A stretch of 64,000 nucleotides of DNA from Areca catechu (Eukaryota > Streptophyta > Magnoliopsida > Arecales > Arecaceae), in the NCBI GenBank assembly GCA_021397845.1, contig CM038052.1, forward strand, positions 41,090,449 to 41,154,448, in the 5' to 3' direction. Every line of letters begins with the position of its first letter. Position 1 is the stretch's first letter. Below are positions 55,370 through 64,000 of this stretch, piece after piece. The notes under the pieces were generated by a model that did not search any database, was not told the DNA's origin, and saw nothing but the letters and a program-made list of their open reading frames with translations. The translations under genes and the position numbers were made by a program.

Positions 55370-55890
55370 TCTCAGTGACCTACCCAATAAAACCAACAAA
55401 AAGTGCAAAGGTGGGTATGATCCACTCGCCTTATAGGTATGTCCGACGAGTGCAAAGGAGGACCTAATCAGGCCACCTTATAATCAACAACAAAAAAGCA
55501 CAAAGGTGAATCTAATTTACTCATCTTATCGGTATGTCCGACGAGTGCAAAGGAGGGCCCAACCAGGCCACCTTATATCAACAATTAAAGGTGTAGGGAT
55601 GGTTCACGTAACCTACCCTATGGTAAATCCGCAGACGTGCCAAGGTGGGCCTAATCAGCCTGCCTTAACATCAATTAAAGGTGCAGGGATGGTTCACATA
55701 ACCTACCCTACGGTAAATTCATAGACGCGCCGAGGTGGGCCTAATCAGCTTGCCATAGCATCAATTGAAGGCACGAGGATGGTCTAAGTGACCTACCCTA
55801 TGGTAAATCCACAGACGTGCCGAGGTGGGTCTAAACAACTCACTCTGTTATCAATAGATGCCCCGAGGATGGCTTAATTGGCCTACCCTA
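55370..55890. repeat. 90-bp tandem array in G
   Basis: GGATGGT/C recurs at 55597, 55687, 55777 and 55867, exactly 90 bp apart; two more diverged copies precede (GGTATGTCCGACGAGTGCAA near 55437 and 55532, step 95). Each unit holds ACCTACCCTATGGTAAATCC. It lies just after integrase. Confidence 0.9.
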
Positions 55891-56035
55891 GCGGCAAATC
55901 CGACCCAAGTGAACGGACAGACTTTTCTACTATCTTCTATGCCGAAGAGTTCATACTTAACATTATTTTAGAATGCGTCTGTCCAACCAAAAAGAATCTT
56001 CATTCATTAATAGAAGAATTGTACAATCAACGGGA

Positions 56036-56629
56036 TTACAAAAAAAAAAAAAAGAATGAGAGAAGAAGAAAAGAAAGGGTAATAGAAAAGAAAGATCTAA
56101 AAATTGGCCGCCGGCCCCTTCCCAAACTGGCAGATGATGCTAGGCCCCTGTGAGGTGCTCGGGAGGCTTCAGGTTTCACCTCCACCTCCTCTGACTTTGA
56201 CTCCTCCTCGAAGTCAGACTCATCTTCTTGCTCGGGGTATGGAACAAAAGGCCTGATGTTATCCGGCCCCTTCAAGTCGTAGAAGCAGAAGGCCTTGCTC
56301 TTGTTCTCCTAGAATCCCCGATGGTAAGAGTCCAGGACAGCCTCGGTGATCTCATCTTTAAAGGCCTGTGATGCCAGGAACTTGGGGATGGCCTCCATTG
56401 CCTCCTTCATTGCCAACTCTGCCGCCACGACCGCCGCTAAAGCCTAAGCATTTGCCTCCTCCAGCTGTGTCTGGAGGGTCTGCACCCTCCTTTCTAAGAG
56501 GGCCGCTTCCTTGGCCCAAAAAGAATCATCATCGATCCCACGGACCTTCGCACTAGGTCCCCCTTCCAGCTCCGTGATGGCGACCCTTTTTCGGGACATC
56601 TCCCGGAGGTCCTTAAGGCTAAATTTCAT
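56036..56629 (-). pseudogene. Short antisense gene of G (coiled coil only)
   Basis: Minus strand from ATG 56629 (MKFSLKDLREMSRKR); an earlier in-frame GTG at 56677 is less likely. It is a coiled coil (EAALLERRVQTLQTQLEEAN), a stop near 56444, FKDEITEAVLDSYHRGF, another stop, and an acidic tail (EQEDESDFEEESKSEEVE). The FKDEITEAVLDSYHRGF part aligns with FNDEMEEARAASYEYGF near the end of the F antisense protein. The Transposase_28-like core is absent. A TATA-like TTAAATAG lies at about 56725-56732. Confidence 0.65.
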
Positions 56630-57157
56630 CTTTACGATATGAAGGAGGGAAGAGTAACTCTGGAGCGAAGGACTCACTTTTCTACTACTTGAAGAACCTT
56701 CAGAGACTAGGAAGATGAATCCTATTTAACTGCCCGAAGCCTGGTCACTTCGTGCCTATAGAGGACGTGTACCATGTCTCATGCCAAGCTATTTGAAAAA
56801 TGCCACGTACTGAAGCGATGCTTCGAACCTGGAGCAACTTCCTTGAAGTCGATGCTGCATTAATAACCATCTTCGAGAAAAGAAGATTTGCGACACCCAG
56901 TAGGTGCGGAAGCACGGCCGCCTGAATGCCAGCGCGTTTGGCATTGATAATAAAAGGTGCACGCATGTCGACTTATCATCTTCCTTCCGGGCACCAATAA
57001 TAGGATGACACCTGTCCTCTGCATGACTATCGAATCAGGGGGCAATTATGGCGGATGACTGAATCGAAGATTTGCCATCATTGGTCATGCCTTTTTCACT
57101 AGCAAACGACAAATCACCAGCACTCCTACTTATCGAAGCAGATAATTACTTCGTTAA
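56630..57157 (-). other. Region between G antisense gene and 3' LTR
   Basis: By position the promoter and 5' leader of the antisense gene. On the minus strand it has CTCTATAGGCACG (56755-56767) and TTAAATAGG (56724-56732). The ORFs at 56745-57045 show no domain. Confidence 0.4.
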
Positions 57158-57174
57158 CTAGGAGTGAGGGCAAC
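57158..57174 (+). other. Polypurine tract of G
   Basis: CTAGGAGTGAGGGCAAC before the LTR. Compare ATGGGGGGCAAT in I. Confidence 0.7.
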
Positions 57175-58087
57175 TGTTGGGATACGCCGGCTCAACTAAG
57201 GCTAACCCCCGGTTCGAAGGTTTGGTCGGGTCTCTTTCAAACCTATCATCCGTGCTAGAAGAATCGAAGGTGACCCAACGACGCTACAGCACCACTTCAG
57301 GATCAGTCTTCGGCCTAAGCCGAAGACACTGGCCCCGAAGCCTATCCTTCAGCTATTTACCATCGAGTGACTAGTCGGTCTTCTTCACTTCAGTTTGAAG
57401 AAGATCGATATGAAGAAGACTAATCCGAAGAAGGTTAGTCCAAATAAGATGATCACTTTATTTCTTCAATTATTCCAAAGAAAGCAAGTACAAAGTAAGC
57501 AATCCAGCCCACTTCAAAGAAGGTAGCTCCGATGCGAGTGGTCAAGATGTCTTCGACCTACTTCGAAGATGATAGGCACAGGACGATCAACCAGCTCAAC
57601 TTCGGCCATTTCTAAGGGATTGGCTCTAAAGCAAATCTCCAGCTGGCCTCGAATCTCCAAACGTGGATACGGCTGTTGTAACCAACAACGTGGCCACGAA
57701 TTCCAACTCCAACAGCATCAAAGTGGCTACCTCAAGCAGCAACCACTTTTGATTAGGGGGGTTAAGTTAACTAACCCCGCTTAACCAAGGGCAAGTGGAA
57801 TTGACTGCAGTTAGACATGGCCACCACTATAAATACTGGTAAGAGGGGACACTCACAGTAAGTCAAGTTAAGTAAAGCCAGAGAAACTAAGGCTGTTAAC
57901 TTTTGAGATATTTTCACTCTCTTTTCCTTGAGAACTCTTCATTCTATTACCAGAATCCTCACTGACTTAGGCATCAGAGTGTCCCCTACCGGAGAAATTC
58001 CGGTCAGGGACCTGTTTTACAGGGGTCACGGGAGGCGCACCGACGATCCTGCCGTTCCGTCCGATCTGTAGAGGTTCGACGTCAACA
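57175..58087 (+). repeat. Element G 3' LTR
   Basis: TGTTGGGATACGCC to TTCGACGTCAACA. Contains the TATA box at 57828-57835. Confidence 0.92.
57306..57327. repeat. Perfect palindrome in G 3' LTR
   Basis: GTCTTCGGC, CTAA, GCCGAAGAC: perfect nine-base arms, about 520 bp upstream of the TATA box. It could be a protein-binding site or hairpin in U3. Confidence 0.75.
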
Positions 58088-59042
58088 AAATGCAAATATG
58101 TAATACCTTATTATTATTATTATTATTATTATTTTGGATGCGTATATATACTACCTTAATATATTATTCGTCAATGCCATTTCAAGTAGATGATAGGGCC
58201 CTAAATCTAACATAACTTGCACTCCCCTGAACATATAATTTAGTTGCTAACTTTTTCTAGATGAGAATTTGGTTCTTCTCATATTATTTGGGTTCACCAT
58301 CAGTATGTTCGAGAACATTAAACTTTGTAAAGTAATGTTGAAAATTAGTTATTTGCCAAAAAAATTATAGACTTTCTAACTTAAATTAGCTTGTCCGAAT
58401 CATATCATATGCTTTACTCTATGTCACCCACTTAGGTTATACTAGTAAATTTCTATCCTTGAGCACTAAAATCCACGAGATAATGTTGAAATTAGTTTTT
58501 TCGATCAATTCTAAATTACAAACTCAGATTAGAATGTGTCAGTCGTTTCACGTATATAAATGCACTACTCCACTTTGTTCCCGTGTTTCGATTATATATA
58601 TTATTAATTAAATTCTTTGGCTTGGAGTTCCTTGAAATAAAAACAATTAACGAAACATAACTTTAAAAAAAATCATTATAGATATCTTATTTGGATTATA
58701 TATAGTATGCCTTTACCACAGCAATATCTATCACAATTCCCCTATCCAAACATAAATTAAATTCCAGCATGACAATGTTCAGATCCCTATCCTTCATTTT
58801 CCGTCACAATTCGAGCTTAAGATTCAATCGGTGGTCCCCTGAGCTGAAGGAGGTGCATGGTGCCTTTGAAAAGGTCATCGGTAGGCTAAGAGACATGCAG
58901 AGCTTTCACACTAGCTAGGTGAAGAATTAATAACGCACCTCAAAAACTAGGTGGATGGTCACCATGTGTAAATTAGATAGACATCATTCTTCTCTGCAAT
59001 ATTATTCAAATGTTCAGCAAAATTTATAACCATGTATTGGTT
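58088..59042. other. AT-rich flank between G and F, no gene recognised
   Basis: Starts with aaatg (right duplication of G), then a (TTA)n microsatellite at 58109-58133. The remainder is AT-rich with no ORF or domain. With 47737-48975 it is the only sequence in the window not assigned to an element; the two were joined before G arrived. Confidence 0.45.
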
Positions 59043-59707
59043 TGTTGCCACTGAATCTTCCAGACCGGGCTCTCTCATCGGGCTTGTTGGAGTGCGTCTC
59101 CCGGTTCCTGCAAAAAAAGTCCCACGGGCCGGTGGTGTTCCGGTGGGAGACAGTCCAATGGCTAAGTCTGTGGGAGACTTGGAGCAATGGAATGGAGGGA
59201 TCGCAAAAGAGATAGTTCGTGGGGAAGGAAGAGCCTGCTTACTTCAAGGTCCCCCTTTTACCTTATATAGGCACAGAACTTTATTGGAATCTGTTAGGGA
59301 CTAGGCTGGAAATGGCCGATTTGCTGTTAGAGGAATCTTGGTAGTGGCCAGGTGGCATCAGGAGGGAGTGGCACCGTGGAATCTGCAGCGTAGTGGTGCT
59401 GAGATGTCAGGAATCTGTTGTAACAGAATTCTAGTACTAGCTGGAAGGGGCCTCTGGGATCTTCGGGCCATCCTTAGAGCGGCCCGTTTTGGACCGATAT
59501 GGGCTTAGCTGAAGTGGTTCGGTTGGACCTAGCTGAAGTGGTTCGGTCGGACCTCTGGTAGGTCCGTCGGATCTAGCTAAAGGGCCATCGGCTTCGGTCT
59601 GGTTCGGGAGGGCCTGTAGCTTCGAAGGGCGAGAGCATCATTCGCTCATTGAATGCATTCGTCATTGAGAGGATTACGGATCTAATCAGGTGTGCTGTGT
59701 CTGGTCA
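59043..59707 (-). repeat. Element F 3' LTR (about 665 bp)
   Basis: Plus strand TGTTGCCACTGAATC to GTGTCTGGTCA. The outer end matches those of B (TGTTGCCACC) and I. The inner end is set by the polypurine tract; the other LTR is not in the window. Confidence 0.75.
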
Positions 59708-59722
59708 CTCCCCACTCCAGAA
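59708..59722 (-). other. Polypurine tract of F
   Basis: The minus strand reads TTCTGGAGTGGGGAG before TGACCAGACAC. Similar to B (GGGAGTGGGGGG). Confidence 0.7.
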
Positions 59723-60041
59723 GCTCATGCCTGGGACAGGTGTTGGTCTCGCATTGGAAGCGAAGGGAGTGGTAGTTAATGCAAAAGGGGAGCAATGATG
59801 AGCGGCCAACCTGGCCTGCTCAGTCGTCGGGCTTCGGAGGTGATTTGGGTGACGTGGCAACATCTGGACAGTTGGTGCCATGCTGGGGGTGATCCATCCA
59901 TCGCTAATCTAGTGATCATGCAGATCACGGCCAAACTGTGCTTCCTTCCATCGCATCGGCTTCCGCTGCATGGGGAGTTGTACCGCATGATGTCTGGGTT
60001 GCAGCGCTCGAGGAATGGTGACAACTGCTTATTTCAAGGGC

Positions 60042-60050
60042 TATAAAAGG
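60042..60050 (+). promoter_or_regulatory. TATA box of the F antisense gene
   Basis: TATAAAAGG in gggctataaaagggg, 133 bp before the ATG at 60183. The best-formed TATA box in the window; it lies outside the LTR, on the strand opposite to the element. Confidence 0.7.
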
Positions 60051-60869
60051 GGATGTTGAGACTGTGGGTGAAGCCTTTGCCGCATTCACCCTTGGTGAGA
60101 GATCTCGGCTCGCTCCAACATCTTCAAGCTTTAGAAAACCCATCCCTCAGGTTAGTTCTTCTTTCCTCCAAGCCCTGTAACAATGGCCTCTGAAAGCCAG
60201 AGCTCTAGTCGTAGGATAAAGGGACTAGGTCCTAGCCAGGTCTAATCTGAGCTCATGCGGGATCGAGTAGAGGCCCTTAGAGTTAGGTTCAACATCCCCT
60301 CCACCCTGCACCTCACCATCCTGGACCGGGAAAGGAGGGTGACCTGGCTGCCTAGCCCGGGAGCCCTCCCGGTGTATGAGGACCACCTGAAGGCTGGCCT
60401 CAGATTTCTCCTATGTGACTTCTTCGTCCGAGTCTTCAACCTGTATTGAGTCACTCCTGTACAGCTGACCCCGAATAGTATTCGGGCCATCAGCTATTTC
60501 ACGGTCTTGTGCCAGAGGTTTGGAGTAGAACCTAGGACTTCCCTCTTTGCAAACTTTTTTGTCCTGAAGAAAGATTTCTGGACCGAGGAGTGGTGGGTGT
60601 TCAGCCCCCATCCCGAGTGGAAGATAATCGGAGGTCTTCTGTCGGCCATTCATGGGTGGAAGTCAAAGTTCTTCTTCGTACATAATCTTCAACCTTGGGG
60701 CTTCAACCTATCATGGAGGGAACCGAGGCTGACAGCGAGGGAGGTCTTAACGACCAACCAAGTTGACTTCAATGAGTTAGAGGCAGTCGGGATCACAATG
60801 GTGAAGGAGCTGCTTCGGGAGGACAGCCTTCGCTTGGCCGGAGTTAGCTGTCATGAACACTTAAGTAGG

Positions 60870-60950
60870 GTAGAAGTCATTGCCGCCGATCTTTTTGTTT
60901 TGTCGGCTATATTCCTTCTTTCCTCACTTTGATCTTATTCTTGTAACAGG
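60870..60950 (+). other. Predicted intron 1 of the F antisense gene
   Basis: Donor GTAGAAG after TTAAGTAGG, T-rich body, acceptor TTCTTGTAACAG. A GT at 60865 is an alternative donor. Confidence 0.55.
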
Positions 60951-61446
60951 AGGAAAAATGAAGCCCGATCGTAAGAGGATAGTAGAGCGGGCAGCGAGGA
61001 AGAGGACCATCCAGTCCATGGAGCCGACCACGGGTAGGAAGAAAAAATAGCAGGCAGAAGAACAACCCACGATCGTCGTGGCATCAAGCTCCGACGAGGA
61101 CAACATGCCTTTATCAGAGCGGTTGGTGACAAAAGCATCGGAACCTCTGCCTACAGTTGGGGAGTCAGCCGTCCGACCAGATCCGACCGAAGTGGGGACG
61201 GCCCCGGCCTTGCCATCAGCCGAGCGGACAGAGGTGGCCCACCCCGTAGCTGAGAAGAAAGGGGTGGCTAGAGGGGTAGAGGCTAAAGAAGTCAACTTCG
61301 ATACCTTCCAGCGCTGGCACACTCTTCATAATCCTCAACAGACCAGAGACCTACTAAAGGGGGCCATCACCCAGGCCGATTGGGAGGAGTCGAGCAAGCG
61401 CAAGTTGAATGAGGTGGCGAGAGGCGCCTACCTTAATCTGATGAAG

Positions 61447-61524
61447 GTACTCTTGTCATCCATTCATTTTTTTCATCCTTCTTTTCTTTCTTTGTGCATC
61501 ACTAATATGTTCCATTGCTTGTAG
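61447..61524 (+). other. Predicted intron 2 of the F antisense gene
   Basis: AAG|GTACTCTTG donor, T-rich body, CATTGCTTGTAG acceptor. 78 bp. It joins LNLMK to LHEVSMMDEGFGEMV in frame. Confidence 0.7.
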
Positions 61525-62109
61525 CTCCACGAGGTCTCGATGATGGATGAAGGCTTCGGTGAGATGGTCCATGCGGCAGAGGCCTCAGCTGGAGAGGCTA
61601 AAGGACTAAAGGTGGCCAAAGCGACGATAGTGGCATCACAGAAGGTTGCTGAGAAGAGACTTTCAGCTTGTTTGGCCAAAGTCGAGTCGTTGAAGAAGCA
61701 GGCAGAGGACCTGCATACCTAGCTGGCCAAGCGGGAGGCCCAGCTGAAGAAGAAGAAGGAAAGGGTCAGGTCCTTGACACGTCGGTTGTCCGACGAGGTG
61801 GAGCGGTCTGCCGATGCCGAAAGGAGCATGCGGGCCTACAAGGCATTGGCGGGGATGTATCTGACCAAGTTGAAGGAGGTGAAGGAGCTGGTGACAGAGC
61901 AGGTCCGCGATGCCATGGCAGAATACAAGGCTTCAGCCGATTTCAACGATGAGATGGAGGAGGCTAGAGCGGCGAGCTACGAATACGGCTTCGATAACTG
62001 CCTGAAGAAGGTGGCCAAAGCTTTCCTGGAGCTCGGCCTGTCCTTAATACAGTTGATGCACCCACCAGAAGAAGAAGAGGGCCCGGCTGACACCAGGGCC
62101 GACGCCTAG

Positions 62110-62637
62110 ACCACTACTGATACGGGACTGCGGAGGCCTTGGTTGAGTCTTCGGATGCTGCGCGGGAGGTCGAAGCCGATGCAGGACCTGCGGAGGCCTT
62201 GGTTGAGGCTTCGGATGCTGTGCGGGAGGCCGAAGCCAAAGCTCCTTAGACGAGTGGGAAGGATCTCCCTCTTTTGTAAATACTTGGCAAGACTTAGAAC
62301 CAACTGTAAAAGTCTGCCCATATCTTGTACAAAAGTTTTTGGTCAATGAAATGATATATTGATATTCATCTTTTGTTTCATCTTGTTGTTTTTTTTTTTA
62401 TGGGCTATTCTTGCCTTCTGTCGCTGACTAACAGCCCTTCATGGGGTTGCCAAGTGCCCTATTGGCTTTTAACTTAGCTATTTATAAGAAATATTTCTAA
62501 GTATCAAGAGGTTGGCTTAGTCCGAACCCATCTTCTTTAGAAATATCTTTAAGGGATCTTCGAACTAGCTATTTGCAATGAAATATCCTAAGTATTTAAG
62601 GATCTCACAAAGTACTTTCCAACCAAGATTGGATTTG
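62110..62637 (+). other. 3' region of the F antisense gene
   Basis: Contains a direct repeat of about 63 bp (CGGAGGCCTTGGTTGAG at 62130 and 62192) right after the stop, and ATGAAATGATATATTGA (62346-62362) that may serve polyadenylation. The short ORFs on the minus strand (62044-62346) reflect the repeat. Confidence 0.45.
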
Positions 62638-62935
62638 AGTTGGCTGTGCTAGAGCCTTTGCCGATCGAGATCGGACTTAAGTGGGCTGCACTAGAGCCTT
62701 TGCTGATTGAGGTCGGACTTGAGTGGGCTGCACTAGAGCCTTTGCTGATCGGGGTCGGACTTGAGTGGGCTGCACTAGAGCCTTTGCTGATCAGGGTCGG
62801 ACTTGAGTGGGCTGCACTAGAGCCTTTGCTGATTGAGGTCGGACTTGAGTGGGCTACACTAGAGCCTTTGTTGATCGGGGTCGAACTTGAGTGGGCTGCA
62901 CTAGAGCCTTTGCCGATCGAGGTCGGACTTCTTTG
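62638..62935. repeat. 42-bp tandem array in F, seven copies
   Basis: Unit GTGGGCTGCACTAGAGCC plus TTTGCTGATCGGGGTCGGAC plus TTGA, 42 bp, seven copies with few changes. Because 42 is a multiple of three, an ORF of 14-residue repeats (LEPLLIxVGLEWAA) stays open on the plus strand (62640-62960); probably a by-product. The array lies between the integrase end and the antisense gene. Confidence 0.93.
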
Positions 62936-62953
62936 TATAGTAAATTACTGCCT

Positions 62954-64000
62954 TTATTGATAATATTTGCAAAGGTTATCTACATTCCAAGGACGTGCCA
63001 CTTGTCGTCCATCTAGATGCTCGAGTTGGTATGTTTTGGCCAAGATTACTTCGACTACCCGATAGGGGCCTTCCCAGTTGGGGGAGAGCTGTCCTTGTTT
63101 AGTTGGCCTGGATATCTCTGACCTCCGCAGAACCAAATATCCGACTCGGAAGCTTCAAGCCTTGACTCGAGAATTGTAATATCTAGCCATTCTTTGATGG
63201 TAGGTCACCATCCTCAGGTCTGCTTGGAGTCGGTCTCCTCGAGCAAGTCGAGGTCATCCCTTTTCTGCTCAGAATTAGCTGGTTTGATGAAATGATCAAT
63301 CTAGAGGGACTACAAGGAGACTTTCATTGGTATGACTGCCTCGCTCCCATAGGTAAGATTGAATGGAGTTTCTCCAATCGCCGTGTGGGAGGTAGTTCAA
63401 TAGGCCTAGAGTACCGAGTGGAGTTCTTCGATCCATAGCCCTTTGGCATCATTCAGTCGGGTCTTCAGGCCATGCAGAATCGTCTGATTGGTGACTTCAG
63501 CCTCCCAATTGGATTGGGGGTGTCCGATTGAAGTCAACCAGTAGGAGATATGATACTGCTGGCAGAAATTCCTGAACTTCGGGTTATCGAATTACCTCCC
63601 GTTGTCAGTGATGACTGCCTGCGATATGCCGAACCGATAAATGATGTAGTTTCGGATGAATGTCTCCACCTTGGCTTCGATAATCTGTGCTAATGGTTTA
63701 GCTTTCATCCACTTGGTGAAGTAGTCGATGGCTACGATTAGAAACTTTTGTTGTCCGGATACTGGGGGAAATGGCCCGAGGATGTCCATTCCCCATTATG
63801 CAAATGGCCAGGGGGCGGTCAGCGAGACTAGCTTGTTGTCTTTGAACATTATAGTACCTCTGGCATGCGTCGCACCTTTTAACAAAGTCAGTAGCATCCT
63901 TCTGGATGGTTGGCCAGTAATAGCCTTGCCAGATGATCTTGTAGGCCAATGATATACCTTCCAGGTGGTCACCGCATATGCCTTCATGCACTTCTCTGAG
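62954..64000 (-). pseudogene. Integrase of F (C-terminal two thirds)
   Basis: Minus strand from the window edge: HEGICGDHLEGISLAYKIIW and RCDACQRY (zinc-binding part, 63990-63860); MDILGPFPPVSGQQKFLIVA with the first Asp; AVITDNGR with the second (63600); HPQSNWEAEVTNQTILHGLK with the Glu (about 63520-63465); and the end LVLRRSEISRP, LSPNWEGPYRVVEV, RPWNVDNLCKYYQ (62954). Frameshifts and stops between 63590 and 63140. Closely like the G integrase, without a chromodomain. Confidence 0.88.

Larger units (their letters stand above)
48981..58087 (+). mobile_element. Element G: Tat-type retrotransposon, complete layout
   Basis: 9.1 kb: 5' LTR (895 bp), primer site, Gag, protease, RT, RNase H, archaeal-type RNase H, integrase, 90-bp tandem array, short antisense gene, polypurine tract, 3' LTR (913 bp). 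The second RNase H and the antisense gene mark the Tat lineage. Nothing is inserted in it, but stops and frameshifts are spread over all domains. Confidence 0.93.
60183..62109 (+). pseudogene. Antisense gene of F (Transposase_28-like), three exons
   Basis: Exon 1 from ATG 60183 (MASESQSSSRR) to about 60869. Core: LRVRFNIPSTLHLTI, PGALPVYEDHLKAGLRFLLC, VTPVQLTPNSIRAISYF, LFANFFVLKKDFWTEEWW, HGWKSKFFFVHNLQPWGF. Intron 1 is about 60870-60950, ending TTCTTGTAACAG. Exon 2 (60951-61446) is basic, then acidic (ASSSDEDNMPLSERLV), ending KLNEVARGAYLNLMK. Intron 2 is 61447-61524 (GTACTC to TTGTAG). Exon 3 (61525-62109) is a coiled coil (AKVESLKKQAEDLHT, LAKREAQLKKKKERVRSLTR) ending PPEEEEGPADTRADA. Only four in-frame stops (60243, 60447, about 61048, 61720), all of a kind made by C>T. 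It is the best-preserved member here; function unknown. Confidence 0.8.
59043..64000 (-). mobile_element. Element F: Tat-type retrotransposon, 3' half (rest right of window)
   Basis: On the minus strand, from right to left: integrase (from 64000), a 42-bp tandem array, an antisense gene on the plus strand, polypurine tract, 3' LTR (665 bp). Gag, protease and RT must lie beyond the window. The left target duplication would be tggtt (59038-59042). Confidence 0.88.

Noticed and set aside
62640..62960. ORF of 14-residue repeats as a structural protein
   Set aside because: It exists because the 42-bp unit is divisible by three; no start context, and it is in a region that expands at random in related elements.

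Overview
This window is a stack of nested plant LTR retrotransposons with almost no unique sequence and no host gene that I can recognise. It looks like intergenic or pericentromeric DNA of a flowering plant with a repeat-rich genome. The lineages present (chromodomain Ty3/gypsy elements with an initiator-Met primer site, Tat/Retand-type elements with an antisense gene, an Athila-like element with an Asp primer site, and a hAT relative) are plant-specific in this combination. A monocot such as a palm would fit, but that is a weak inference.

Elements are named A to I. I (Tat-type, + strand) is the old base layer: pieces at 8781-9807, 17488-17871, 19217-20080 and 47137-47736. It has been broken by E (chromovirus derivative, + strand, 3' end at 4692-8780, itself broken by A, - strand, <1-4691); by H (Athila-like, - strand, 9808-17487, target duplication GTACC); by a hAT-like DNA transposon (17872-19216); and by D (full chromovirus, + strand, 20081-47136, target duplication ACTAT). 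D is split between protease and reverse transcriptase by B (Tat-type, - strand, 23985-42756, target duplication GGTCG). B carries C (chromovirus derivative, - strand, 35240-42376) inside its 5' LTR. I > D > B > C is therefore a four-level nest. To the right lie about 1.2 kb of AT-rich flank, G (Tat-type, + strand, 48981-58087), about 0.95 kb more flank, and F (Tat-type, - strand, 59043 to beyond the window).

The chromoviral group consists of one element with a complete gag-pol layout (D, now full of stops) and three derivatives (A, C, E). The derivatives lack capsid, protease, RT and RNase H. They keep a Gag N-terminus fused through an unknown acidic linker to a catalytically dead piece of integrase, followed by the integrase C-terminus and chromodomain. 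In A this fusion is an uninterrupted 564-codon ORF, and A shares LTRs with D, so D-type elements could have mobilised it.

The Tat group (B, F, G, I) carries between integrase and 3' LTR an antisense gene whose product resembles the Pfam Transposase_28 family ('putative gypsy type transposon'). In B and F it has the same three-exon layout with GT-AG introns, and in F and I a TATA box lies just upstream. B, F and G also carry unrelated tandem arrays next to this gene (94 bp plus a 156-bp higher-order unit, 42 bp, and 90 bp). Nearly all coding regions are decayed, and most premature stops are of the CAG>TAG or CGA>TGA kind expected from loss of methylated cytosines.
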